From Schlegelella aquatica (GTDB lineage: Bacteria; Pseudomonadota; Gammaproteobacteria; Burkholderiales; Burkholderiaceae_C), in NCBI RefSeq assembly GCF_026013905.1, contig NZ_CP110257.1, positions 2,502,001 to 2,566,000 of the forward strand: DNA of 64,000 bases, written 5' to 3'. Numbering within the stretch: position 1 is the stretch's first letter; the number at the start of each line of letters is the position of its first letter. A program made the position numbers and the translations under genes. Below, one piece after another: positions 1 to 7,280 of the stretch. The notes under the pieces are model-generated. The model had not been told where the DNA came from. It did no database searches and saw only the letters and a list, made by a program, of their open reading frames with translations.

Positions 1-115
1 CTTGGGAAGCGCCCCGCCCGGGCGCCGACGAACGCCGCGGCCCCGTGTGGGCATATGGTTTGCTCCACCCCTGCCGCTGGCGTCACCGACGCCCCCTGCA
101 CACCACGAGGACAAC

Positions 116-343
116 ATGAGCAGCAATCACACCCTGGTGATCGGCAAGTACCGCATCTCGCCCCTGGTCAAGGCCCTGGACGACGGCACTTATCGCGCCT
201 CCGTCTCGATCCGCTCCGGCCAAGGGCTGGCCAGCTGCGATCGCGTGATTCGCTTCACCGGCCGCTTCGAAAGCGCCGAGGCTGCGGCCCGCTACGCGCA
301 GGAGCAGGCCATCCTCTGGACCCAGCAGCCGGTGGCCAGCTAG
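116..343 (+). CDS. small hypothetical protein, 75 aa
   Basis: I do not recognise this protein. The start at 116 is chosen because a GAGG stands just upstream and because the residues before it in the same frame are Pro/Arg-rich and look non-coding. The first half reads as alternating strands (VIGKYRISPLVKALDDG, YRASVSIRSG) and the second as a helix rich in Ala and Glu (FESAEAAARYAQEQA), so a small folded alpha/beta domain is plausible. There is no signal peptide, membrane segment or cysteine pair. It is followed by another small gene on the same strand. It could be a stress- or nucleoid-associated accessory protein, but nothing in the sequence shows that. Confidence 0.6.
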   Translation: MSSNHTLVIGKYRISPLVKALDDGTYRASVSIRSGQGLASCDRVIRFTGRFESAEAAARYAQEQAILWTQQPVAS

Positions 344-481
344 CCGCCCGGCTTGGCGCGGCGCCGCCCGGCCTGTAGGCGAACACTGACATCGCCGACA
401 GGCATGCGCGAAGTGCGCATCGCGGCCCTCGTCGCTACGATGGTCTCCATCGCATCGATGACACGACGAGGAGCACACGTG

Positions 482-673
482 ATGAAAGAGCGCCAGGAGC
501 AACGCCGGTGGATCGAACGGTGCGCCGCACGGCTGCGCGCCCGCATGGGAGCGCCCCGGGATGCGGTGCACGAATGGGCACGTGCCGCATGGCAGGCCTG
601 CCAAGGCCGGCAATGCCCCGAACGCACGGCGGAAGCCCTGGCGGCCGCTTGCGCCGTCGACTACCGGCGCTGA
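482..673 (+). CDS. small hypothetical protein, 63 aa, Arg- and Cys-containing
   Basis: An open frame with an ACGAGGAG ribosome-binding sequence about 8 bases ahead of the ATG (an in-frame GTG lies one codon earlier). The product is basic at its N-terminus, has four cysteines, and looks entirely helical (WIERCAARLRARMG, AVHEWARAAWQACQG, AEALAAACAVDYRR). It matches no family I recognise. It ends 13 bases before the convergent hemerythrin-like gene stops. The good Shine-Dalgarno is the main reason to call it; it could still be a chance open frame in high-GC DNA. Confidence 0.45.
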   Translation: MKERQEQRRWIERCAARLRARMGAPRDAVHEWARAAWQACQGRQCPERTAEALAAACAVDYRR

Positions 674-686
674 AGCGCGGGCCCCT

Positions 687-1274
687 TCAGCGGCGTCGCC
701 ACCACGACGAGGTCATACGCCCGGCCCATTGGGTGCCGGCATGCCAGGCAGCGGTCGCCGCGCCGACCGCGCTCTCGGGCAGCGCTTGCCAGGCCGTGGC
801 TCCCAGCTCGCCGGCGCGCTGGGCCGTCAGTTCGACCCGGCGTCGGGCCATTCGCAAACCCAGTTCGCCCAGCCGCTCGGGCAGCAGCCGTTCGGCGGCG
901 GGCAGCAAGGTCGTCTCCTCATCGGCCACGTGGTGCAGCACGTCGCGCATCAAGTCGAGGAACGTCTTGTCGTAGTCGGGCTCGCTGGCCGCCATGCTGC
1001 GCAGGCGCGTGATGGCGAGCCGCATGTGGTCGTGCTCGGGGAAGCTCTTGGCGACCAATTCGGAGTCCGGGCCGAGCTCACGCATGGCCGGGTAGAAGAT
1101 CTCCTCCTCGAGGTCCGCGTGGATCTCCACGGCGAGACACACATTGCGCACCAACGCCTGCTTGCGCTCGGCCGGCATGTCCGCGCGGAACTGATGGAAG
1201 GTGGCCAACGCATGCGCGTGGTCCGCTCGGATCTGCTCCGTGACGGACGGGGCGAGGGTGTGAAGGAGAGCCAT
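687..1274 (-). CDS. hemerythrin-like (HHE domain) protein
   Basis: A 195-residue protein whose first 125 residues form the four-helix hemerythrin fold. Candidate di-iron ligands are spaced as in the family: H19 in the first helix, H52 and E56 (HADLEEE) in the second, H81 (EHDH) in the third, H115 and E119 (HHVADEE) in the fourth. Proteins of this kind bind O2 or NO or store iron in the cytoplasm. Residues 125-195 are an Ala/Arg-rich tail without known domain. The start MALLHT lies next to GGAG-like sequence on the minus strand. It is transcribed away from the manganese exporter gene; the 348-bp space between the two start codons holds a riboswitch belonging to the exporter. A role beside the nearby nitrate respiration genes (NO or oxygen handling) is inference. 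Confidence 0.88.
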   Translation of the reverse strand: MALLHTLAPSVTEQIRADHAHALATFHQFRADMPAERKQALVRNVCLAVEIHADLEEEIFYPAMRELGPDSELVAKSFPEHDHMRLAITRLRSMAASEPDYDKTFLDLMRDVLHHVADEETTLLPAAERLLPERLGELGLRMARRRVELTAQRAGELGATAWQALPESAVGAATAAWHAGTQWAGRMTSSWWRRR

Positions 1275-1372
1275 GGCAGAAGACGTTTCGTGGGACCGCA
1301 CCGCAAGCGGCATTCCGCGTTCAGCAAATGCCATGCCCGCGAGGCCCGTGGCTGAGCGCGCCGGCAAGGGGC

Positions 1373-1381
1373 TGGTACACT
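1373..1381 (+). promoter_or_regulatory. extended -10 promoter candidate ahead of the Mn riboswitch
   Basis: TGG followed by TACACT (1376-1381) fits an extended -10 element. Transcription would begin near 1388, just before the first conserved block of the riboswitch. No good -35 is visible, as is common for extended -10 promoters. Confidence 0.45.
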
Positions 1382-1390
1382 GCAGCCCGT

Positions 1391-1556
1391 CATTGGGGAG
1401 TAGCCGCCTCCTCGCCCCCCCTGGCGACGAGGAGCCTGCGTCAACATACTTGCTCGCCCGACATCCCCCCGAGCGCGGGCCGACCACGGCGGCCGCACCG
1501 AGGGCCGGGCAGGCATGGCGCAGGCGGTCCCGCGGACCTGGCAAGACCTTTGACCG
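1391..1556 (+). ncRNA. yybP-ykoY manganese riboswitch (aptamer)
   Basis: The leader of the downstream TMEM165-type gene carries the conserved blocks of the yybP-ykoY family in order: TTGGGGAGTAGCC at 1393-1405, a GC-rich stem (CTCCTCGCC / GGCGACGAGGAG), then GTCAACATACTTG near 1440-1452, and a closing GCAAGACCTTTGACC at 1541-1555. In this family the GGGGAGUAG loop and the CAACAUACU loop dock on each other and bind Mn2+. The downstream gene family exports manganese, so function and switch agree. The 66 bases from 1557 to 1622 would be the expression platform; the coding sequence has no clear exposed Shine-Dalgarno, consistent with control of translation start. Confidence 0.85.
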
Positions 1557-1622
1557 CTCACGCACGGGATCGGGCCGGCGTGCGAGCGGTCGATCGTCTG
1601 CCACCGGCCCCGGACTGCTTGG

Positions 1623-2201
1623 ATGGAATCTCTCATCGTCTCCACCGGTGTGGTGGCCCTCGCCGAAATCGGCGACAAGACCCAGCTGCTGTCGTTGCTG
1701 CTCGCGGCCCGGTTTCGCCGGCCCGCCCCGATCATCCTCGGCATCTTCGCTGCGACCCTCCTCAACCACGCCGGAGCGGGCGCGCTCGGAGCGTGGATCA
1801 CGTCCTGGCTGGGGCCGCAATGGCTGCGCTGGGTGCTCGGCGTCTCGTTCCTCGTGATGGCGGTGTGGATGCTCGTTCCCGACAAGCTCGAAGCGGCCGA
1901 AGGCGCGGAGCGCCCGCGGTTCGGCGTGTTCGGCACCACCTTCCTCGCCTTCTTCCTCGCCGAGATGGGGGACAAGACCCAGATCGCCACCGTCGCCCTG
2001 GCGGCGCAGTTCGCCGCCTTCATCCCGGTGGTCGCGGGAACGACGCTCGGCATGATGATCGCCAACGTTCCGGCCGTGCTGCTCGGCGACCGCATGTCGC
2101 ATCAGCTGCCGGTGCGCTTCATTCACGCCCTGGCGGCGCTGGTGATGGCGCTCCTCGGCGTGGCGACACTCCTGGGGTGGGGCGAGCGGTGGGGGCTATG
2201 A
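1623..2201 (+). CDS. TMEM165/GDT1 family (UPF0016) manganese exporter
   Basis: A 192-residue integral membrane protein of about six segments in two homologous halves. Each half has the family signature: EIGDKTQ at residues 15-21 and EMGDKTQ at 114-120, the acidic cation-binding motif of GDT1/MneA-type transporters. Length and two-repeat design match bacterial UPF0016 proteins, which export Mn2+ (some members Ca2+). A Mn2+ riboswitch stands directly upstream, which strongly supports manganese as substrate. Its last 6 bases overlap the end of the convergent carbonic anhydrase gene. The ATG at 1623 begins exactly at the N-terminal membrane segment. Confidence 0.92.
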   Translation: MESLIVSTGVVALAEIGDKTQLLSLLLAARFRRPAPIILGIFAATLLNHAGAGALGAWITSWLGPQWLRWVLGVSFLVMAVWMLVPDKLEAAEGAERPRFGVFGTTFLAFFLAEMGDKTQIATVALAAQFAAFIPVVAGTTLGMMIANVPAVLLGDRMSHQLPVRFIHALAALVMALLGVATLLGWGERWGL

Positions 2202-3044
2202 CCGGGGACGGTCGCAACAGCCGCATCCCGCCCCTGAGGACGGCTCTCCATCACCAGCCGCTGAGGCGCCGCCTATTGGCTGCCCCGCGGCCCGGGGCGC
2301 TGCATCCGTCCGGGCCCCGCCCTCCGGCGCCTTGCCGACCGCCGCGCCCTCGGACAGCCCGGGGAGGTCGCCGTCGGAGGGGGGCGCCGGATACGGCCCG
2401 GTGCCGCTGTGAGGCGCCTGCGAGGCGGGCAGGAAGCGCCCGGAATGCACGTCGAACACGTACACCTCGCCCTCTTCGATCACGTAGTGCCAACCATGCA
2501 GGGCAAGACGCCGCTCGTCCACACGGCGGCTGACCATGGGGTAGCTCATCAGGCGCTCGAGTTGCAGCACGATGGCGCGCTGCTCGGTGCGCCTCAACAC
2601 CTCCTGCCGCGGGCCATGGGCCTGCGGGTCCTCCAGGCACACCGGCAGCGCGGCCTCGCGGGCGAGTTCGAGCCATTCGTGCAGGTGCCGGGCTTCTTCC
2701 GGCACGCCCTCGTAGAGGGCACGCATGGCGCCGCAATGCGAATGCCCGCACACGACGATGTCGCGCACGCCGAGGTTGAGCACCGCGAACTCGATCGCGG
2801 CCGCCGTGCCGTGCCAGCCGTGCGCCCCGTCGTGAGGGGGCACGAGCGCGCCGACGTTGCGCACGATGAAGAGCTCCCCAGGCCCCGCGCCCGTCAGCAT
2901 GTACGGCACGAGCCGTGAGTCGGAACAGCCGATGAAGAGCGTGGTCGGATGCTGCCCCTGCTCCACCAGCTCCTCGAAGCGCCGTTGGTAGTTCGGGAAG
3001 CTTTCGTCGTGGAAGCGGCGCAGCCGCACCAGCAGGTCGTCCAT
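2196..3044 (-). CDS. beta-class carbonic anhydrase with long C-terminal tail
   Basis: Interconverts CO2 and bicarbonate with a zinc held by two Cys and one His. C40-S-D42-S-R44 (CSDSR) and H101-x-x-C104 (GHSHCGA) are the zinc ligands and the Asp-Arg dyad of beta-class enzymes. The catalytic domain ends near residue 215. The remaining 65 or so residues are Pro/Gly/Ala-rich, look disordered and finish in a cysteine cluster (GCGCC); most CynT-like enzymes are near 220 residues and lack this. The gene starts only 7 bases after the PPIase gene stops, so it probably rides on the nar transcript. Its stop overlaps that of the convergent exporter gene. A link to CO2/bicarbonate balance during anaerobic growth is inference. 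Confidence 0.93.
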   Translation of the reverse strand: MDDLLVRLRRFHDESFPNYQRRFEELVEQGQHPTTLFIGCSDSRLVPYMLTGAGPGELFIVRNVGALVPPHDGAHGWHGTAAAIEFAVLNLGVRDIVVCGHSHCGAMRALYEGVPEEARHLHEWLELAREAALPVCLEDPQAHGPRQEVLRRTEQRAIVLQLERLMSYPMVSRRVDERRLALHGWHYVIEEGEVYVFDVHSGRFLPASQAPHSGTGPYPAPPSDGDLPGLSEGAAVGKAPEGGARTDAAPRAAGQPIGGASAAGDGEPSSGAGCGCCDRPRS

Positions 3045-3051
3045 GTGGGTC

Positions 3052-3825
3052 TCACTGAACCAGGGGACTGGTCGCGCCGGCGAGTTCCACCCCCTCGAGC
3101 TCGGCCTCGGCAGCCAGGAGGCTCAGGTACTGGCGCAACGCCGTCGCGTAGCTCTGCTGCTGCAACGCCCGCGCGACGCCGGCGCGCACCTGCTCGTAGG
3201 GCAGCGTCTCGCCCGGCTCGCGGGCCAGCACCTCCACCACGTGCAAGCCGAAACGGCTGTGCACCAGGCGTGGCAGCACCCCCACTTCGGGCTGGCCGAA
3301 CAAGGCCTGTGCGAACTCCGGCACGCAGTCGCCCCGCTCCAGCCATCCGAGCTCGCCGCCCGCGGCCCCGCTCGGGCAATTGGAATGGGCGGCCGCGGCC
3401 TCGGCGAACCGGGTGGGGTCGGTACGAACGTCCAGCAGCACCTGCTCCGCCTGCAAACGCAGTGCCTTCACGTCCACCCCGGGCACCACGGCGTACAGGA
3501 TGTGGCGCGCATGCACCCGCTCGCCCTGGCGGAAGTGCGCCCGGTGGGCCTCGTAGTAGCGGCGGCAGGCCTCCTCGGAAGGCTCGGGCACCGTGAGCGT
3601 GTCGTCGAGCAAGCGCTCGATCGCGATGGAGGCTGCTTCCGTCGGCACCCCTTGCACAAGGGGCGGGTCATCGCGGTCCAGGTACCCTCGCGCCTGCGCC
3701 GCCTGGCGCAGCAACTCCGTGCACGCGCGCTGGCGCAACTCCTCCTGCGGCGGCGTTTCGCCGGCCTCGGCGATCGGCACCCCGTTCACGCGGGGCACGG
3801 CCGGCACATCGAGATCGATGCCCAT
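3052..3825 (-). CDS. parvulin-type peptidyl-prolyl isomerase of the nar operon
   Basis: A 257-residue protein with a PpiC rotamase domain at about residues 98-205 (VHARHILY, GGELGWLERGDCVPEFAQALF, SRFGLHVVEVL), preceded by a helical SurA/NifM-like N-terminal domain. There is no signal peptide, so it acts in the cytoplasm, presumably helping cytoplasmic nitrate reductase subunits fold; homologues follow narI in several proteobacterial nar operons. The start MGIDLDVP is taken 11 bases after narI stops, and the stop is 7 bases before the carbonic anhydrase start. The exact client is unknown. Confidence 0.85.
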   Translation of the reverse strand: MGIDLDVPAVPRVNGVPIAEAGETPPQEELRQRACTELLRQAAQARGYLDRDDPPLVQGVPTEAASIAIERLLDDTLTVPEPSEEACRRYYEAHRAHFRQGERVHARHILYAVVPGVDVKALRLQAEQVLLDVRTDPTRFAEAAAAHSNCPSGAAGGELGWLERGDCVPEFAQALFGQPEVGVLPRLVHSRFGLHVVEVLAREPGETLPYEQVRAGVARALQQQSYATALRQYLSLLAAEAELEGVELAGATSPLVQ

Positions 3826-3836
3826 GTCCGGCCCCT

Positions 3837-4535
3837 TCAGCGCGCGCCGGCCCGGCGGCTGCGCACCACCTGATACGGACGCAGCACATAGCCCACCGAG
3901 GCGAATCCGCTCCACACGTGCACGAGGCGGCTGAACGGGAAGATCGCGAACAGCGTCATGCCCATGAACATGTGCGCCTTGAAGAGCCTGGACACGCCTT
4001 GGAGGTGCGAGGCCGCATCGGGCTGGAAGGTCACGATGGACTGGGCCCAGTTCATCAGTTGCAGCATCGTGGCCCCGTCGCGGTGGGCGAGCGACAGCGG
4101 CAGCGTCGACAACCCGAGCAGCAGCGTGGCCAGGATCCAGAACTGCACGATGAAGTCCATCGGCCGCGAGGTGGCGCGGATGCGCGGGTCCGAGAGCCTG
4201 CGCACGACGAGCAGGAGCAGGCCCGCGAGGCACATGGCGCCCAGGATGCCGCCCACCACCACCGCCAGCACCTGCTTCTGAGCGGCGGTCACGCCCAGCG
4301 CGTTGAACACGGCCTTGGGTGTGAGCATGCCCACAAAGTGACCGAAGAACAAGCCGATGATGCCGATGTGAAAGAGGTTCGACCCCCAGCGCAGCATGCC
4401 GGTGCGCAACAGCTGGCTCGATTCGCTGCGCCACGTGTACTGCTCGCGATCGAAGCGCACCAGGCTGCCGAAAAGGAACACCGTCAGCGCGATGTACGGA
4501 TAGATGCCAAAGAGGAAACGTTCGAAGGTGCTCAT
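3837..4535 (-). CDS. narI: respiratory nitrate reductase gamma subunit (cytochrome b)
   Basis: A 232-residue membrane anchor with five transmembrane segments that takes electrons from quinol and passes them through two b hemes to NarH. The four heme ligands sit where the E. coli protein has them: H56 and H66 in FHIGIIGLFFGH, H188 in KAHMF and H206 in RLVHVWS. The N-terminus MSTFERFLFGIYPYI leads straight into the first membrane segment. The start codon lies one base after the narJ stop, indicating translational coupling. Length is normal. Confidence 0.97.
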   Translation of the reverse strand: MSTFERFLFGIYPYIALTVFLFGSLVRFDREQYTWRSESSQLLRTGMLRWGSNLFHIGIIGLFFGHFVGMLTPKAVFNALGVTAAQKQVLAVVVGGILGAMCLAGLLLLVVRRLSDPRIRATSRPMDFIVQFWILATLLLGLSTLPLSLAHRDGATMLQLMNWAQSIVTFQPDAASHLQGVSRLFKAHMFMGMTLFAIFPFSRLVHVWSGFASVGYVLRPYQVVRSRRAGAR

Positions 4536-4536
4536 C

Positions 4537-5253
4537 TCAGCTCCCGGACACGAAGGAGGTGGAGGTGGTGCCGCCCTGGGGTGCGCGGCGGACGATATGG
4601 ACAGGCTGGGCCTGCTCGGGGCGCGACTGGCCGCGCGACGAGCAGCCGCCAAAGGCTTCCGGCTCTTCCCAGGCGGCGTCCATCGGCTCGTCGGCGTAGG
4701 TGGCCCGGGCGCTCACGGCCGCCACCTCCTGGCCGCCCAGCTCGAGCGCAGCGGCGACGACCTCGGCATAGCGGCTCTTGCGCTGAACCAGGGCCCCGTG
4801 CAAGGCATTCAGGATGTGGCCGACCTCGGCAACGAAACCCCGCACGATCTCGGGAGGCTGGGTCGAGAGGAACTCCAACACCACCGGCAGGTAGTCGGGC
4901 AGTTCGTGGGCCTGCAGCTCGAGACCGGCTTGCGCGTACGTCGCGCGCAAGTCGACCATCGCCATGCCCCGGTCGCGCGACTCGCCGTGCACGTGCTCGA
5001 ACAGGTGCAACGCCGTGGCGCGGCCGCGATCGAACAGCTCCACGTACGCCGCTTCGACCTCGTAGGGATCGGCCGCGGCGAGCTCCTCGACGAGCTCCAG
5101 CAACGCAGAGCGCCGGCGTGCCGCGAGCGCGGGTTCGGCGCGCAGTTGCGCGGCCAAGGCCGGCAGCGCCTCGCGCCACGCGGCATCGGGGTAGCACAGC
5201 AGCCTGGCGAGCACGCGCCATGTCAGCGGCTGTGCGGCAGTGCTTGTCTTCAT
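4537..5253 (-). CDS. narJ: nitrate reductase assembly chaperone NarJ
   Basis: A 238-residue helical protein of the NarJ/TorD chaperone family, needed to insert the molybdenum cofactor into NarG and to dock the NarGH dimer on NarI; it is not part of the final enzyme. Visible family signatures are LARLLCYPD near the N-terminus, LHLFEHVHGESRDRG around residues 82-96 and ELPDYLPVVLEFL around 118-130. The C-terminal 40 or so residues (Gly/Ser/Gln-rich) are poorly conserved. It begins 10 bases after the universal stress gene and is translationally coupled to narI. Confidence 0.95.
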   Translation of the reverse strand: MKTSTAAQPLTWRVLARLLCYPDAAWREALPALAAQLRAEPALAARRRSALLELVEELAAADPYEVEAAYVELFDRGRATALHLFEHVHGESRDRGMAMVDLRATYAQAGLELQAHELPDYLPVVLEFLSTQPPEIVRGFVAEVGHILNALHGALVQRKSRYAEVVAAALELGGQEVAAVSARATYADEPMDAAWEEPEAFGGCSSRGQSRPEQAQPVHIVRRAPQGGTTSTSFVSGS

Positions 5254-5263
5254 GTCTTGTCCT

Positions 5264-5707
5264 TCAATGCAGCACCAAGAGCGGCAGCCGGCTGCGGGTC
5301 AGCACGCCTTTGGTATGCGATCCATGGAGCAGCTCGGACCAGCCATGCCGCCCGTGGGTGACCATCACGATCAGGTCGCAGCCTTCACGCTGGGCCGTCT
5401 CGACGATGGCCTCCTCCACCAACCCGGTGCACGCCGTGCGGCCCTGAAACGGGACGCCGGCGGCCCGCGCACGGGCCTCGAAGCCGGCGAGCACGTCGCG
5501 CGCATGTTCGGTGATGCGACGTTCGTGCTGCTCCAGGGTGTCGAGATACCGCACCGGCCGCTGCGCGGGCGGCGGCGGCGGCGCGGGCGGCTCGACGATG
5601 AAGCCGGTGATCGAGGCACCGAGCTTGCGTGCCAGCTCGATGCTCACCTGCATCGCGCGAGCCGCGATCTCGCTGCCGTCAACTGGAACGAGCAGATGCT
5701 GGAACAT
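5264..5707 (-). CDS. universal stress protein (UspA family) inside the nar operon
   Basis: A 147-residue single-domain Usp protein. MFQHLLVPVDGS opens the fold, and the ATP-binding segment at the C-terminus reads VTHGRHGWSELLHGSHTKGVL, which keeps the G-x2-G-x9-G(S/T) pattern of ATP-binding Usps. An unusual Pro stretch (APPPPP) follows the first strand. The gene lies between narH and narJ, 30 bases after narH and 10 before narJ, so it is almost certainly co-expressed with the reductase. In the model narGHJI operon nothing separates narH from narJ. A role in anaerobic survival is known for some Usps elsewhere, but its role here is inference. Confidence 0.92.
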   Translation of the reverse strand: MFQHLLVPVDGSEIAARAMQVSIELARKLGASITGFIVEPPAPPPPPAQRPVRYLDTLEQHERRITEHARDVLAGFEARARAAGVPFQGRTACTGLVEEAIVETAQREGCDLIVMVTHGRHGWSELLHGSHTKGVLTRSRLPLLVLH

Positions 5708-5737
5708 GGCCGCTCCTTTCCTGTGCGCCGCGGCGCG

Positions 5738-7261
5738 TCAGGCGCCCACCTTGATGGGGATGGTGCGCTTCTTTCCGTTGCCGAACAGGCTCGCTTCGCT
5801 GGCCCCGTCGGAGCACCCGTTGCCGAACGAGAAGCCGCAGCCGCCCTTCAGGTCGAAGGCGTTCTCGGCGTACTCGCGGTGCGTGGACGGAATGACGAAA
5901 CGGTCCTCGTAGTTGGCGATCGCCATCGTCTGGTACATCTCACTCACCTCGTCCACCGTGAGGCCCACCTGCTCGAGGGCTGCCAGGTTCTCGCGGCCTT
6001 CGACGTGGCGGCCGCGCTGGTAGGCCCGCATCGCGAGCATGCGCTCCAAGGCGCGCACGACCGGGGCCGTATCACCGGCAGTCAACAGGTTCGCCAGGTA
6101 CTTGACGGGGATGCGCAGTTCGCTGACGTCGGGGATCTCGCCGTTGATGCCGATCTGCCCGGCATGTGCGGCCGAGGTGATGGGCGACAGCGGCGGCACG
6201 TACCAGACCATCGGCAACGTGCGGTACTCCGGGTGCAGCGGCAGCGCGACCTTCCAGTCCACCGCCATCTTGTACACCGGGCTCTTCCTCGCGGCCTCCA
6301 ACCAGGCCTCGGGGATGCCGTCGGCCCGCGCCTGCTCGATCACCTTCGGATCGTTCGGGTCCAGGAAGATGTCCAGCTGCGCCTGGTACAGATCGCGGTC
6401 ATGCTCGGTGCTGGCCGCCTGTTCGATGCGGTCGGCATCGTAGAGCAGCACGCCCAGGTAGCGGATGCGACCGACGCACGTCTCAGAGCACACGGTGGGC
6501 TGGCCCGCCTCGATGCGGGGATAGCAGAAGATGCACTTCTCGGCCTTGCCCGTCTGCCAGTTGTAGTAGATCTTCTTGTAGGGGCAGCCCGAGACGCACA
6601 TGCGCCAGCCGCGGCACTTGTCCTGGTCGATCAGGACGATGCCGTCTTCCTCACGCTTGTAGATGCTGCCGGAGGGACACGAGGCCACGCACGCCGGATT
6701 GAGGCAATGCTCGCACAGGCGCGGCAGGTACATCATGAAGGTGTTCTCGAACTGGCCGTAGATGTCCTTTTGCACCTCGTCGAAGTTCTTGTCCTTGCTG
6801 CGCTTGCTGAACTCGCCGCCCAGGATCTCCTCCCAGTTGGGGCCCCACTCGATCTTCTCCATCCGCTTGCCGGTGATGAGGCTGCGCGGCCGCGCCGTCG
6901 GCGACGCCCGCATCTCGGGGGCCGATTGCAGGTGGTCGTAGTCGAAGGTGAAGGGCTCGTAGTAGTCGTCGATCTGCGGCAGGTTGGGGTTGGCGAAGAT
7001 GCGCATGAGCAGCTTCCACTTGCCGCCCTGCCGCGGCTCGATGCTGCCGTCGGCCTTGCGCACCCAGCCGCCGTTCCACTTGTCCTGGTTCTCCCACTCC
7101 TTGGGGTAGCCGATGCCGGGCTTGGTCTCGACGTTGTTGAACCAGGCGTACTCCATGCCGGGCCGGCTCGTCCACACGTTCTTGCAGGTGACCGAGCAGG
7201 TGTGGCAGCCGATGCACTTGTCCAGGTTCAGCACCATGCCGATCTGAGCACGTACTTTCAT
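5738..7261 (-). CDS. narH: respiratory nitrate reductase beta subunit (Fe-S protein)
   Basis: A 507-residue electron-transfer subunit carrying four iron-sulfur clusters between NarI and NarG on the cytoplasmic side of the membrane. Four Cys groups are visible: C16-G-C19-C22-C26 (CIGCHTCSVTC), CEHCLNPACVASC, CRGWRMCVSGC, and CIFC with TVCSETC. The Trp in CRGWRMC replaces a cysteine, the hallmark of the [3Fe-4S] cluster of NarH. Starts 19 bases after narG. The C-terminal region ends in a lysine-rich KKRTIPIKVGA. Length matches the family. Confidence 0.98.
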   Translation of the reverse strand: MKVRAQIGMVLNLDKCIGCHTCSVTCKNVWTSRPGMEYAWFNNVETKPGIGYPKEWENQDKWNGGWVRKADGSIEPRQGGKWKLLMRIFANPNLPQIDDYYEPFTFDYDHLQSAPEMRASPTARPRSLITGKRMEKIEWGPNWEEILGGEFSKRSKDKNFDEVQKDIYGQFENTFMMYLPRLCEHCLNPACVASCPSGSIYKREEDGIVLIDQDKCRGWRMCVSGCPYKKIYYNWQTGKAEKCIFCYPRIEAGQPTVCSETCVGRIRYLGVLLYDADRIEQAASTEHDRDLYQAQLDIFLDPNDPKVIEQARADGIPEAWLEAARKSPVYKMAVDWKVALPLHPEYRTLPMVWYVPPLSPITSAAHAGQIGINGEIPDVSELRIPVKYLANLLTAGDTAPVVRALERMLAMRAYQRGRHVEGRENLAALEQVGLTVDEVSEMYQTMAIANYEDRFVIPSTHREYAENAFDLKGGCGFSFGNGCSDGASEASLFGNGKKRTIPIKVGA

Positions 7262-7280
7262 GTTCTGACTCCTTGTTCCC

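Noticed and set aside
1275..2126. N-terminal extension of the hemerythrin-like protein across the exporter gene
   Set aside because: Antisense to an obvious membrane protein and its riboswitch; the ATG at 1274 fits the start of the hemerythrin fold.
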